Origin: Bacteroidetes bacterium UBA4414
GTDB lineage: Bacteria; Bacteroidota; Bacteroidia; Chitinophagales; Chitinophagaceae
Length of the DNA: 64,000 nt
Assembly: GCA_002389765.1 (NCBI GenBank)
Contig: DGQM01000013.1
Coordinates: forward strand, 12,434 to 76,433
Direction of reading: 5' to 3'
Position 1 is the stretch's first letter. Each line of letters starts with the position of its first letter. The notes below the pieces were generated by a model. It saw nothing but the letters and a program-made list of their open reading frames with translations. It did not search any database and was not told the DNA's origin. Below are positions 27,100-36,053 of the stretch, one piece after another. A program made the translations under genes and the position numbers.

Positions 27100-27438
27100 T
27101 TGAGTTTCGTAGAAAGATTTATAAAAAGGCCACCGGTAGTGTTTCCACTGGTGGCTTTGTTTCATATCGGCTTGCTGGTGTTTAGCATCTACAATGCAAG
27201 CACAGAGCCTATGTCTTCTTTGATATGGCTGCAGCCATTGTGGATGGTTGCTTATACAGCTGCATGGCTGTTTGTTTGCGATATGAAGCGCTGGGCAGCG
27301 TATACCTATATAGGTGTTACCACACTTAGTCTGTTGTTGCACTTTCTTGTAAAAGAAGAACTGTATCATAGCAGCCTGTTTCTGATAGATGCCATTTTTG
27401 CCATGATAGTGATGGCGTATATAAAAAGGTTTGAATAA
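27100..27438 (+). CDS. Small integral membrane protein, TTG start
   Basis: 112 residues from TTG 27100 (no ATG fits upstream of the first helix). Four hydrophobic segments are visible: about 13-30, 43-62, 66-84 and 92-108. It starts 'MSFVERFIKRPP' and ends 'AYIKRFE', positive on the cytoplasmic side. No catalytic motif or family recognised. It follows the PLP enzyme by 49 bases on the same strand and may be co-transcribed. Confidence 0.7.
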   Translation: MSFVERFIKRPPVVFPLVALFHIGLLVFSIYNASTEPMSSLIWLQPLWMVAYTAAWLFVCDMKRWAAYTYIGVTTLSLLLHFLVKEELYHSSLFLIDAIFAMIVMAYIKRFE

Positions 27439-27440
27439 AA

Positions 27441-27466
27441 CACCCCCTAACCCCCCTTCAGGGGGA
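27441..27466. repeat. GC-skewed intergenic repeat, inverted element
   Basis: ACCCCCTAACCCCCC-TTCA-GGGGG: C-tract and G-tract form a 5-bp hairpin. The sequence type is a common dispersed intergenic element in Bacteroidota genomes; related units lie at 27530 and 27559 in the opposite sense. Confidence 0.6.
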
Positions 27467-27529
27467 ACTATGAGGGGTATAATAACAAAGCCCATTTACA
27501 ACAAGGGCAATTAATAATGAGAAAGCCCC

Positions 27530-27545
27530 TTTAGGGGTTGGGGTA
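27530..27545. repeat. TTTAGGGGTTGGGGTA repeat unit 1
   Basis: Sixteen-base unit preceded by AAAGCCCC, with which it forms a small inverted repeat (GCCCCTTTAGGGG). Confidence 0.6.
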
Positions 27546-27558
27546 CATATAAAAACGA

Positions 27559-27575
27559 TTTAGGGGTTTGGGGTA
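27559..27575. repeat. TTTAGGGGTTTGGGGTA repeat unit 2
   Basis: Second copy, one base longer than unit 1. Its last base is the A of the first ATG (27575) of the following gene. Confidence 0.6.
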
Positions 27576-28354
27576 TGATGAGAATTATAACCGATATGCT
27601 GGGCCGCGATGTGGAATTTCAGTTTCCACCAAAGCGTATAGTGTCTGTAGTGCCATCGCAGACAGAGCTGCTGCATTATCTGGGTTTGGAAGATGAGGTG
27701 GTGGGCATCACCAAGTTTTGTGTACATCCCGAAAGTTGGTTTCGCAGCAAGACAAGGGTAGGCGGCACTAAGAAGCTGAATATAGATGTGATACGCGAAC
27801 TGCAGCCCGACCTTATCATTGCCAATAAAGAAGAAAACGAACGCGCACAGATAGAAGAATTGGCCAAAGAATTTCCTATATGGATAAGCGATATGCAAAT
27901 CATACCGCAGGCTTTGCAGATGATACAAGTAGTAGGGCAGCTAACTGGTAGAGAAGGCAAGGCAAACGAACTGGTAGATGAGATAGTTGCAGGCTTTACT
28001 AATCTCAACAAAGCTACAGCGCCCAAGCGCGTTGCATACTTTATATGGTACAATCCATGGATGAGCGTTGGTGGCGATACTTTCATCAGCAATATGATAC
28101 AGACCATCGGCTGGCAAAATGTACTGAAGCACGAAAGCCGCTACCCCGAGGTAGACCTTGAAAAATTGAAAGAGCTGAATCCTGAATTGGTACTGCTTTC
28201 TTCAGAGCCATTCCCGTTTAAAGAAAAGCACATAGCAGAGATAAAAGCCATACTGCCGGATGCAGATGTAAAACTGGTAGACGGTGAAATGTTTAGCTGG
28301 TATGGCAGCAGGATGAAAGATGCAGTGGGTTATATGGGTGAGTTGGTGAAGTAA
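27575..28354 (+). CDS. Helical-backbone metal receptor (BtuF/periplasmic-binding type)
   Basis: 259 residues. The fold family of Fe-siderophore/cobalamin binding proteins is shown by 'RIVSVVPSQTELLHYLGLED' near the start, 'VGGTKKLNIDVIRELQPDLI', and the C-terminal half 'NPELVLLSSEPFPF'. No signal peptide is present, which is unusual for a periplasmic binding protein but known for Bacteroidota members annotated as cobalamin-binding; it may act in the cytoplasm. Two ATGs (27575, 27578) are possible; the first overlaps a dispersed repeat. No transporter genes adjoin. Ligand unknown; cobalamin or an iron chelate are the main options. Confidence 0.82.
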   Translation: MMRIITDMLGRDVEFQFPPKRIVSVVPSQTELLHYLGLEDEVVGITKFCVHPESWFRSKTRVGGTKKLNIDVIRELQPDLIIANKEENERAQIEELAKEFPIWISDMQIIPQALQMIQVVGQLTGREGKANELVDEIVAGFTNLNKATAPKRVAYFIWYNPWMSVGGDTFISNMIQTIGWQNVLKHESRYPEVDLEKLKELNPELVLLSSEPFPFKEKHIAEIKAILPDADVKLVDGEMFSWYGSRMKDAVGYMGELVK

Positions 28355-28357
28355 TTA

Positions 28358-28882
28358 TCATCCACAAGCAATCCAACCACCAACAGAGACCATTGCTACC
28401 CATTTATTGTTTATCTTCTTTAGCAGCCAAATTATACCGCTCGCACCGTCCGCATGAAATCTTGAATATTCGATGAGTGCATATTGTTTGTTGTCGTTAA
28501 AAATAGGTAGAGATATTGTGGCGTATTTATAGCTTTCTTTTTGATGGGTGTACAGTGAATCGATTTGTTTAGCATCAATTAGTTTTATTCTTTTAAAATT
28601 GTGTAAAATAGATACTCTCTTAGGGGGCGTGGCAGGATAATTTTTGACTATCTGCATAAATGTTCCAGAATCGATAACGCTCGAAACTTCCGGGTAAGAT
28701 CCCATGCTCATATAGTCCTTTGATGGGTAACTCGTATCGATTGAAAGAAAAGTGCAAGATTTGTCGATTGATAATATTAGCTCATCCGTCAAATAGAACG
28801 TACTGTCTTGAGCATAAGCATTAGTTCCAATCACAAATGCGAATAGAATTGAAAAAACAGTATTTCTTATGATTAAAGACAT
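28358..28882 (-). CDS. Secreted protein of unknown function
   Basis: 174 residues from ATG 28882 (an in-frame ATG at 28915 would place residues ahead of the signal peptide). Signal peptide ends 'TNAYAQ'. The C-terminal half ('YATISLPIFNDNKQYALIEY' then a Gly/Ala-Asp-Gly turn and 'IIWLLKKINNKWVAMVSVGG') resembles the C-terminus of the GT-C membrane protein at 33836 ('LSLPVFDSRNEYAVIRVD', 'RIWIYHRENATASWKLCGKV'). So this is probably a free-standing form of that domain. It is convergent with the receptor gene, leaving 3 bases. Confidence 0.65.
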   Translation of the reverse strand: MSLIIRNTVFSILFAFVIGTNAYAQDSTFYLTDELILSIDKSCTFLSIDTSYPSKDYMSMGSYPEVSSVIDSGTFMQIVKNYPATPPKRVSILHNFKRIKLIDAKQIDSLYTHQKESYKYATISLPIFNDNKQYALIEYSRFHADGASGIIWLLKKINNKWVAMVSVGGWIACG

Positions 28883-29022
28883 ATTGTAAATTAATGAAAT
28901 ATGTATTGTCTGCAAATAGTAGTTGGTCTTTGCTATTTGTGTTTGTGCAATTCATTAAATAATCGTCGTGCAAACATCATCACTCAACTAGTCCCTGCTG
29001 GGCTATAAAGTGTCGGTGAGTA

Positions 29023-30528
29023 TTATTTAACTATATCAATGTGGTTGCCATTGTAGCTTATCAGTGTATTCCCAACAAGCTCTGCATCCGTGCCAACAGC
29101 GCGCAGTATCTCTTTCCCGTTTTGTAGTACTACTGTTTGGGTGTTGTTTCTTAACAGCAATGTGTTCCCATATTCTTTATAGGCTTCCCAGCAGTTGTCG
29201 GCTGTTATAGTTTTTACACTTTCCAGTTGTGCGTTCAGTAATATGGCGTTGCCTGCTTTGTCTGTCAGTAGGTGTTGCCCGGGGTATTTATTTGTAATGC
29301 TTTCAAAACTGTTGTTGCCTGCGTATTCATAGTATCTATCGGGGTTGGCAAATGTTGTGTGTGTAGCGGTGTTGTAGTCTGTAGGTAGCTTGGCTATTGT
29401 AGCACCTGTGCGGCAGTCTATTTTGTGCAGATAGTTGCCACCGTGTATCAGTATAGTATCGCCCGAAAGCAGGTAGGAAAGTAAGTTTTCTTTTGCTTCA
29501 AAGCCTTTAGAGTATATTTTGTTTCCGTTTTGTTTGTTGTACAGGGCTATGAAGTTTTCTCCACGCCACAGGGGCTTGCCGTTATGTATGCCATAGCCTT
29601 TGTTGATGAAGAATATATTATCGCCCATCAGAAAAATTGCACTTTTGCTGGCAGAGTCTTTGGGCAAGTTGCTGCTCCATATTTTCTTGCCTTGTTTGTT
29701 CAGGCACAGCATCTTTTCTTTTGACGCAAAATAAATTCTGTCATCGTTAACGATGATGTTAGAGCAATATGCAGCAACATTGTTGCCGGTTCTGTATGAG
29801 CCACCCCATATTACAACTGTTCCCGTAAGGACTGCACTAGTTAAAGCCACTGCATTGGCTATTATCTCCTGTGTTTGATCTGCAGCAATACAGTCTTTAC
29901 AAAAAGTAGGGGAGGCATGATACCATCCGTATCCTGTTTGCAGGTTTACGCTATGCAGACCATCGCAGGCTATTACTATATTCTCCTTATCCAAATGCTG
30001 TACATCATTCCATACATCGTTTTCGGTAAAGTTTCGTTTATAGACGATGTTTCCCTCTTTTAGTTCCAGTATGGTGCCCAGTTTGCTCATAGCAAAATCG
30101 TGGTCGGGGCTTACGTATGCCAGTCTGTATGCTTTCTTCCAAAGCAGTTTGCCGGTTTGTGCATGGTAGCATGCAAGCGCTTCTTTTTTCTCCTGATGCA
30201 CAATCTTATCGGTACTCAGGTTGAATAGCGGGTTTTCGGAGACAGGTATTTGCCAACGCAACTCTTGGGTATTAATATCTATAGCAGTTATAAATCCTGA
30301 AATGATTTTGCCATTTTCGTCTGTCTTTGCAAAGGAAGTAAATAACAAGTTGTTTGCACTGTCTGTTATGTGCTGAATGATGTTGTAATCATTATACAGC
30401 CTGATTGCAGAAACAGGGGTGCCGTTTTTATTGGCAATGTTGTATTTCTCTTCTTTTTTTAAAGCAAGTGGTTGTGCAAAAAGAATATTTGCAGTCAGTA
30501 CGAGTAATAGTGTTTGCAGGATTTTCAT
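29023..30528 (-). CDS. Secreted PQQ-like beta-propeller protein
   Basis: 501 residues with signal peptide ending 'ILFAQ'. Blades of the quinoprotein/BamB-like type repeat through the protein: 'AIDINTQELRWQIPVS', 'CYHAQTGKLLWKKAYRL', 'CLNKQGKKIWSSNLP', 'ALYNKQNGNKIYSKGF' and 'KIDCRTGATIAKLP'. These are non-catalytic propeller signatures (AxDxxTGxxxW), and calcium/PQQ ligands are not evident. There is no T9SS domain, so it is probably periplasmic. Role unknown. Divergent from the VOC gene. Confidence 0.75.
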   Translation of the reverse strand: MKILQTLLLVLTANILFAQPLALKKEEKYNIANKNGTPVSAIRLYNDYNIIQHITDSANNLLFTSFAKTDENGKIISGFITAIDINTQELRWQIPVSENPLFNLSTDKIVHQEKKEALACYHAQTGKLLWKKAYRLAYVSPDHDFAMSKLGTILELKEGNIVYKRNFTENDVWNDVQHLDKENIVIACDGLHSVNLQTGYGWYHASPTFCKDCIAADQTQEIIANAVALTSAVLTGTVVIWGGSYRTGNNVAAYCSNIIVNDDRIYFASKEKMLCLNKQGKKIWSSNLPKDSASKSAIFLMGDNIFFINKGYGIHNGKPLWRGENFIALYNKQNGNKIYSKGFEAKENLLSYLLSGDTILIHGGNYLHKIDCRTGATIAKLPTDYNTATHTTFANPDRYYEYAGNNSFESITNKYPGQHLLTDKAGNAILLNAQLESVKTITADNCWEAYKEYGNTLLLRNNTQTVVLQNGKEILRAVGTDAELVGNTLISYNGNHIDIVK

Positions 30529-30603
30529 ACAAGGCTGAAAGTACTAAGATAGAAAAACTTTGCTACCGTCTTGCGGATGCGGGCAGTTGTGTATCTTCAT
30601 GCT

Positions 30604-30972
30604 ATGCAAACACCATTCCTCGGCCTGAGAACATTCGGGTTCAAAGTAAAAGATATAGAAGCTGCAAAGCAGTGGTATACAAAAGTATTGGGCATTGAGC
30701 CGTATTTCGATATGCCTTTTTATGTGGGTTACAATGTAGCGGGTTACGAGTTCGGTTTGCAGCAAACCGATGAAGAACTAAGCTATGGTAATAATACAGC
30801 CACCTATCTTGGTGTAGAGGATATACATGCTACTTACAATATCCTGATAGCTGCAGGTGCTACGGAATACGAACAACCACAAGATGTAGGCGAAAATATT
30901 ATGATTGCTGCCGTAAAAGACCCCTGGGGTAATGTATTCGGTATCATTTATAATCCGCATTTTGCACTTTAG
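30604..30972 (+). CDS. VOC/glyoxalase superfamily protein
   Basis: 122 residues from ATG 30604; a longer in-frame start at 30571 lies upstream of a possible -7 TATCTTCA and is not preferred. The paired beta-alpha-beta-beta-beta pattern is visible: 'GLRTFGFKVKDIEAAKQWYT' and 'ATYLGVEDIHATYNILIAAG', ending 'AAVKDPWGNVFGIIYNPHF', the classic VOC C-terminus with a Glu/Gln replaced by Gly-Ile in the metal-ligand position. Members do isomerisation, dioxygenation or drug binding; specific function cannot be assigned. Confidence 0.85.
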   Translation: MQTPFLGLRTFGFKVKDIEAAKQWYTKVLGIEPYFDMPFYVGYNVAGYEFGLQQTDEELSYGNNTATYLGVEDIHATYNILIAAGATEYEQPQDVGENIMIAAVKDPWGNVFGIIYNPHFAL

Positions 30973-31003
30973 ATATTGGCATGTGTTTTGTTGGCAAATA
31001 GAT

Positions 31004-31453
31004 ATGAAGAAACACAACCTATACCTAATATTGCTAGCTGTGCTAGTATTTGTGTCATGTAAAAAGAATGATAATGTATCTAATGATATTGTGCCGAAGG
31101 TCGTAATGAAAAAGGGTAAGGCAATACATATATTCAAGCTTACAGATAGCACCTATTTTTATCAGGGGAAAGACTCGACAGGCTATTATACTAAGTCTAT
31201 TCACACTTTCATAGATAAGGATTTAACTTTGTATATAGACTCTCAAACCTACAAAGCATTCTATAATATAGATACGTTTACTACCAAAGACAGTGCTGGG
31301 TTATCAGTTTTTAATAAAATCGGGTCTTCAGTTTCGTCAACATATATTTATCAGTCAATTTTGTTACGCAACGATTCTATATTTATACAACGTACTGTGC
31401 AGGATCATGGAAACTATTCAAGCGGTCATTATATAACAGGTAGGACTAAATAA
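31004..31453 (+). CDS. Lipoprotein of unknown function
   Basis: 149 residues from ATG 31004. Lipobox 'VLVFVSC' with acylated Cys19, followed by 'KKNDN', a Lys-rich +2 region as in surface-exposed lipoproteins. The mature part is beta-rich ('IHIFKLTDSTYFYQGKD', 'YKAFYNIDTFTTKDSAG', 'ILLRNDSIFIQRTVQDHG'). No family recognised. It follows the VOC gene by 31 bases and shares a palindromic terminator with the convergent desaturase gene. Confidence 0.72.
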   Translation: MKKHNLYLILLAVLVFVSCKKNDNVSNDIVPKVVMKKGKAIHIFKLTDSTYFYQGKDSTGYYTKSIHTFIDKDLTLYIDSQTYKAFYNIDTFTTKDSAGLSVFNKIGSSVSSTYIYQSILLRNDSIFIQRTVQDHGNYSSGHYITGRTK

Positions 31454-31464
31454 TATTAACGCAA

Positions 31465-31488
31465 AAGCCACAACAATTGTTGTGGCTT
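31465..31488. terminator. Bidirectional palindromic terminator
   Basis: A 24-base perfect palindrome (AAGCCACAACAA with TTGTTGTGGCTT) between convergent genes; weak T tails on both sides. Confidence 0.7.
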
Positions 31489-31521
31489 CATTCATTATAT
31501 CAAGCTGTCAATTCATCACAG

Positions 31522-32277
31522 CTAAAAATCAGTTTCTACAGGGTTCAGCTTAGGTTGTTTCAGCTTTATCATGCCCAGTGCATTGAATACACGTATTACA
31601 TAATACACAGGGTCTATCTCGTGCCAGCGTACACCAAAATTGGGGTTGGATGCGCGCATGTGGTGATTGTTGTGGTAAGATTCGCCCAGCATCAGTACAT
31701 CTACATGAAACAGATTATCTGATGTGTTTTTCATTTCAAAGTTTTTGTAGCCGTATTTATGTGCAAACCAGTTGATGATAGCACCATGTACCGGTCCTGA
31801 TGCATAGTGTATCGGCAACAGCAGATACATCCACCAGCTGGTAGCAAAGTACGCGTAGTAGGCAGTGTATGCGCCTGCCCAGAAGATGCGTGGTGCCCAG
31901 CCGTGGGCAAATCTGTCAAAGCTACGCCATTCAGGTACATTCTTTTTAAAACGGTCTTCTATTTCAAATTTCTCGTCGTATATGGAGGTATATACATTCT
32001 TGGTGTGCCACATCATCGTAAATACGTTTGAGAAGTATTTAGGCGAGTGCGGGTCTTTTTCCGTATCAGCAAATGCATGGTGCATGCGGTGCATCAGTGC
32101 GTATGTTCTGGTGCTCAGGTAAGAGGAACCCTGCGTTACGAAAGTGAAGATAAACCAAAAGCGTTCCCAGCCTTTGCTCATGGTATAAGCACCATGTGCT
32201 GCGTAGCGGTGCTGAAAGAATGTTTGAGAAAATAACGATAAATACCAGTGAGCTATAAAAAATATGAGTATTGCCAT
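31522..32277 (-). CDS. Membrane acyl (fatty acid) desaturase
   Basis: 251 residues. The three histidine boxes of membrane di-iron desaturases are present: His23-Arg-Tyr-Ala-Ala-His28, 'MHRMHHAFAD' (about 63-72), and 'GESYHNNHHMRAS' near 200. Hydrophobic segments before the first box and around 135-160 give the usual hairpin topology. It introduces a double bond into an acyl chain (Delta-9 type is most common), at the inner membrane. The protein is shorter at the N-terminus than many relatives, which begin with one more helix. -7 element at 32315. Confidence 0.88.
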   Translation of the reverse strand: MAILIFFIAHWYLSLFSQTFFQHRYAAHGAYTMSKGWERFWFIFTFVTQGSSYLSTRTYALMHRMHHAFADTEKDPHSPKYFSNVFTMMWHTKNVYTSIYDEKFEIEDRFKKNVPEWRSFDRFAHGWAPRIFWAGAYTAYYAYFATSWWMYLLLPIHYASGPVHGAIINWFAHKYGYKNFEMKNTSDNLFHVDVLMLGESYHNNHHMRASNPNFGVRWHEIDPVYYVIRVFNALGMIKLKQPKLNPVETDF

Positions 32278-32314
32278 GCAATGTTGTCTTGTTGTTACTT
32301 TTTTATGACGGGCG

Positions 32315-32322
32315 CAAAAATA
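32315..32322 (-). promoter_or_regulatory. -7 element of the desaturase gene (TATTTTTG)
   Basis: Minus-strand TATTTTTG, perfect TAnnTTTG match, 38 bases upstream of the ATG. Confidence 0.45.
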
Positions 32323-32432
32323 GTGGTTTTTCGGCTGCTATCTGTTTTATTTTGTTGATATGTATCATCGATACGGTCAAATACTTAGTAATTGTATGTG
32401 TTGTTTAAGTATTAAGTATGTACACGTTGCCC

Positions 32433-32462
32433 TTGATAAACATTTATATCGGATTATATTTG
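32433..32462 (+). promoter_or_regulatory. Consensus Bacteroidota promoter
   Basis: TTG at 32433-32435, exactly 19 bases, then TATATTTG at 32455-32462; ATG of the next gene follows 18 bases later. The best consensus match seen in the window. Confidence 0.7.
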
Positions 32463-32480
32463 TAATACCCTGTTTATACT

Positions 32481-33824
32481 ATGCAGATAAAGCCTACCCG
32501 TTCCGATGTCCGTTTTTTCTTATCACTTATGGTGGTGCACGCAGTCTATTTTTTTGTTGCAACCCAATATAAGTGTATCTACAATGGCGATTCGTTGGAG
32601 TATATCAACATGGCGCTGAATTTTAACAGGGGGTGGTTTTATTCGGGTAGTTATTTTCAGCCGTTAGATCCCATGTACTTTACATTGAGACCTCCCGGAT
32701 ATCCTGCTTTTCTATGGATGGTTTATCAGTTTGGCATCAATAACTGGATTGTACTGTTTATCCAAAACCTGATATCGGTTTTCAATATATTGTATCTGCG
32801 CAATACTTTGCGAATGCTGGGCTATACCAGAAAATACGATTGGCTGCTCTTGGCATTTGTTATACTATATCCGTCGCAGTTTATCAATGCCAACCTCATT
32901 CAGCCTGAATTGTTGTTGCAGACATGCGTACTCATATATTTCCGTCATTTTATAAAACTGATAAACAATAGCAGTTGGAAAGATGTATTGATAATGAGCT
33001 TGGCATTGGTTGGCGGTATGATGATGAAGCCCGTATGGTATCCTTTTGCATTTTTGCATTTTGCCGTGGTGATGGTAATGGTGGGCAGAAGGCGGCAGGG
33101 CGCTTTAAGGCAGATACTTGGGGCATTATTGCCTGTATTGGTAGTAGTGGGCTATAGCTACTGGAACGGCACACGAACGGGTAAGGTGCATTTCTCCAGC
33201 ATACAATCTATCAATGCACTTTTATACAATCAAGATTATTACATCCGCGCAAAATACGGAGATGACTCGGCCCGTAGTTTTTATGAAACAGAATTAGCTA
33301 AGTCGATGGCAATTACAAATTTTGCGGAGCGGTACGATTATCAGTCCGGTAAAGCAATGCAACTGCTTGGGGCAGATATTGTTCCTTATTCTATATTCCA
33401 TTTCAGAAAAAGCCTCACAATGCTCATCGATCCCGGTAAGGGAGAAATAGATTTGTTTACTGCACAAACAAACTTACAGCAGATATACAACCCTTCTACA
33501 CGCCCTTTTGCGGAGGTATTGGCAAAAGATGGGCTTGCTGGCGTAAAAACATACATTAGTACCAATCCTTCTTCACCCATTGCTATTCTCATCTTGTTGT
33601 TCAATGTTGTAAGAACAGTTGGGTTGGGATTGTTTTTTTACACCAACAACATATCTGCCCGTCATAAATTGGCAGTGGCAATATTATTATGCTATTTTGT
33701 GTTCATCACAGGTCCGGTAGCATATGCTCGGTATCTGATGCCGGTATCTTTGATTGTAATGGGATGTGCGGCATTGGCTTATCAGCAACTGTTTCTCGGT
33801 AGCTTGAGGAAGAAAAGCATCTGA
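32481..33824 (+). CDS. GT-C type glycosyltransferase-like membrane protein
   Basis: 447 residues, about ten hydrophobic helices. The first periplasmic loop has an acidic motif typical of GT-C/ArnT-PMT enzymes ('NGDSLEYINMALNF'), followed by 'LRPPGYPAFLWMVYQFG', a signature of the family's second loop. Such enzymes transfer sugars from polyprenyl-phosphate carriers to lipids or proteins at the periplasmic face. It is followed 11 bases later by a second GT-C-like gene at 33836, so the two are probably co-transcribed from the promoter at 32433. Substrate unknown. Confidence 0.8.
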   Translation: MQIKPTRSDVRFFLSLMVVHAVYFFVATQYKCIYNGDSLEYINMALNFNRGWFYSGSYFQPLDPMYFTLRPPGYPAFLWMVYQFGINNWIVLFIQNLISVFNILYLRNTLRMLGYTRKYDWLLLAFVILYPSQFINANLIQPELLLQTCVLIYFRHFIKLINNSSWKDVLIMSLALVGGMMMKPVWYPFAFLHFAVVMVMVGRRRQGALRQILGALLPVLVVVGYSYWNGTRTGKVHFSSIQSINALLYNQDYYIRAKYGDDSARSFYETELAKSMAITNFAERYDYQSGKAMQLLGADIVPYSIFHFRKSLTMLIDPGKGEIDLFTAQTNLQQIYNPSTRPFAEVLAKDGLAGVKTYISTNPSSPIAILILLFNVVRTVGLGLFFYTNNISARHKLAVAILLCYFVFITGPVAYARYLMPVSLIVMGCAALAYQQLFLGSLRKKSI

Positions 33825-33835
33825 TTAATACTGCG

Positions 33836-35920
33836 GTGACTAATTTGCGTAAACACATACCTTTTATAGCGTCGGCCATAGTGCTGCTGCTGTTAGTTGC
33901 ATTTTACTACCCGTATTGCAAATACTATGTAGACCCGGATGCTACGGCATACCTCACAATATCCAAACAATATGCAGATGGCGATTGGCTGAATGCCGTG
34001 AACGGATATTGGAGCCCGTGGAGTTGTTGGTTGACAGCTTTCTTTATTAAGTTGGGTACTACAGCTATCGACGGAGCAATTATTGCCAATACTATTGGTG
34101 CTGTATTGCTGTTACGCATCACCCATTCATTTTTCATCAGGTATAGCATCAATAGCTTTGCACAGTGGTCGCTTTGTATAGCTTCTTCAGTGTTTTTAGC
34201 ATACGCGGTATATTATCAGAATTATGATGATATCTGGGAGTGTTTCTTTCTGCTGTACGCATTACGTCTGATGGTTAGTCACAAATTCAGGCACACGCCT
34301 GTTTATTGGCTTGGTGCGGGAGTGTTAGGTGCATTGGCATACTTTGCCAAGGCATACGCCTTGTCGTTTTTTATTCTCAGTACGCTGGCTATTGTGTTCT
34401 ACAATACACGTGCATGGCGAAGTGCTAACAGGGTAGAATGGTTGAAGATATCGGCTGTAATGATTGGTGTCATGGTGCTTTTGAGCAGCCCGTGGTTGTT
34501 TGCATTGCATCATAAATATGGCATGTGGACAACAGGTACTGCGGGCAAGCTCAATATGTCTTGGTATCTTGTTGGCCATCCGCATTGGAAAGACGGTATT
34601 GGCTTTTTGTTGCCAGCTGGCAGTGGTGTTTCGTACTGGGAAGATCCGTGGTTGGTGAACGGTGAAACTCCCCGATTCTGGAGTTCATCGGCACTTTTCA
34701 TTCGCCAGTTGATGAAGCTGGTACAGAACAGTTATAAGTTTACACTTAGCAGCCTGATGATTGGTGCGGGCTTTCTGGCAGTGTGGATTTATATGGTTTG
34801 GTTATTGCTATTCCGAATGGTAAGAAGGCAGAAGTACAGGGCATACTATCCCATCATCATACCCTACATACTTTTCCCGCTGCCATTCTTCCTCATCAAT
34901 TTCGAACCACGATATATCTGGTACATGTTGCCCATCAGTATGGTGCTTGGTACAGCCATTATCAAAAGGAATAGACTGTTTAGTAAAAAGCTGGTAGTGG
35001 CATTGTTTGCATTGAGTTATATAATATGGCCTATATGGGATATGCAGAAGATGTGGAATGTCGGTAAGGCAGAATATCAAATTGCAAGACAGCTGAAAGA
35101 GAAGGGGATAAAGGGTAAGATGGGAGCTAATCTTGTTTTTGGCAAGCCAGAGGCTGTGGCTATGCAACGCATCGCGTATTTCTCCGGTAATAACTACTAC
35201 ATTATGCACAAAGCACCGGCCACATTCCAGAAGCTGTTGCCGGAACTGCGCAGGTACAATATCAGGTATTACTATTATCACACGAAGTACAATACAGATT
35301 GGAAACTGGTTGATGAACATGGTAGCCCATATAAGGTAGCTTATGAAGACACGTTGCATGGCTTCCGTATACTGGATGTGCGTGGTGGTATCGCTGAAAG
35401 TTTTATAAGCGATTTATTGGAATCGTTTCGTCGAGAAAATGAAGATACTTTGTACCTGATGAGGCAAACGCCTGTACTGACATTGCGTATGGTAGGGAGA
35501 ACATTGCCAATGTTTTTTAGAGTGGGAGAAGAAAGCGATACAGTAACATCTCTGAGAAAACTAAAGGAATTCATGCCGCTTGAAACAGCTGTAGATATTA
35601 TAAGGCAGCTGAGCTTAAACGATTCATTGCTTATTTCAGATTACAGAAAATACTATAGGGTAGAGTTGATAGATGACTCTTTGTATAAAAATATCTTACT
35701 GGCTATGGATTATGATGAAGAAAGAAAGCAGAAATATATCAGGTATGCAGGTAATTCTTATCAGCTATCACTCCCTGTATTTGATAGCAGAAACGAATAT
35801 GCAGTAATAAGGGTTGATGATATAATTAGGCGTGGTTTTCATGGAGAAGAAGAGCGAATCTGGATATACCACAGGGAAAATGCGACAGCATCTTGGAAGC
35901 TATGTGGTAAAGTACTATAA
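33836..35920 (+). CDS. GT-C-like membrane protein with extra C-terminal domain
   Basis: 694 residues from a GTG at 33836. N-terminal half (to about 410) is a multi-helix GT-C scaffold with the acidic loop motif 'VDPDATAYLTISKQYADG' (about 33-50). Then a periplasmic region, and from about 600 a final domain ('YRVELIDDSLYKNILLAMD', 'YQLSLPVFDSRNEYAVIRVD', 'ERIWIYHRENATASWKL') that resembles the free-standing secreted protein at 28358-28882. This is an unusual fusion for the family. It lies 11 bases after the previous GT-C gene. Substrate unknown. Confidence 0.75.
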   Translation: MTNLRKHIPFIASAIVLLLLVAFYYPYCKYYVDPDATAYLTISKQYADGDWLNAVNGYWSPWSCWLTAFFIKLGTTAIDGAIIANTIGAVLLLRITHSFFIRYSINSFAQWSLCIASSVFLAYAVYYQNYDDIWECFFLLYALRLMVSHKFRHTPVYWLGAGVLGALAYFAKAYALSFFILSTLAIVFYNTRAWRSANRVEWLKISAVMIGVMVLLSSPWLFALHHKYGMWTTGTAGKLNMSWYLVGHPHWKDGIGFLLPAGSGVSYWEDPWLVNGETPRFWSSSALFIRQLMKLVQNSYKFTLSSLMIGAGFLAVWIYMVWLLLFRMVRRQKYRAYYPIIIPYILFPLPFFLINFEPRYIWYMLPISMVLGTAIIKRNRLFSKKLVVALFALSYIIWPIWDMQKMWNVGKAEYQIARQLKEKGIKGKMGANLVFGKPEAVAMQRIAYFSGNNYYIMHKAPATFQKLLPELRRYNIRYYYYHTKYNTDWKLVDEHGSPYKVAYEDTLHGFRILDVRGGIAESFISDLLESFRRENEDTLYLMRQTPVLTLRMVGRTLPMFFRVGEESDTVTSLRKLKEFMPLETAVDIIRQLSLNDSLLISDYRKYYRVELIDDSLYKNILLAMDYDEERKQKYIRYAGNSYQLSLPVFDSRNEYAVIRVDDIIRRGFHGEEERIWIYHRENATASWKLCGKVL

Positions 35921-36014
35921 TGTAGCATCTTCTGAAGGCGTGAAGTCACTCAATAGCTAAAAATATAGGTTGTAATCAATATCCACAGCCTAACCAACTT
36001 ATTGGTTTAATAAT

Positions 36015-36022
36015 TATCTTTG
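36015..36022 (+). promoter_or_regulatory. fbaB: -7 element of fbaB (TATCTTTG)
   Basis: TATCTTTG, perfect match to TAnnTTTG, followed by C, 31 bases upstream of the ATG. No -33 TTG at normal spacing. Confidence 0.5.
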
Positions 36023-36053
36023 CACACTTTTTAAGGAAAAATCTCATATATAT

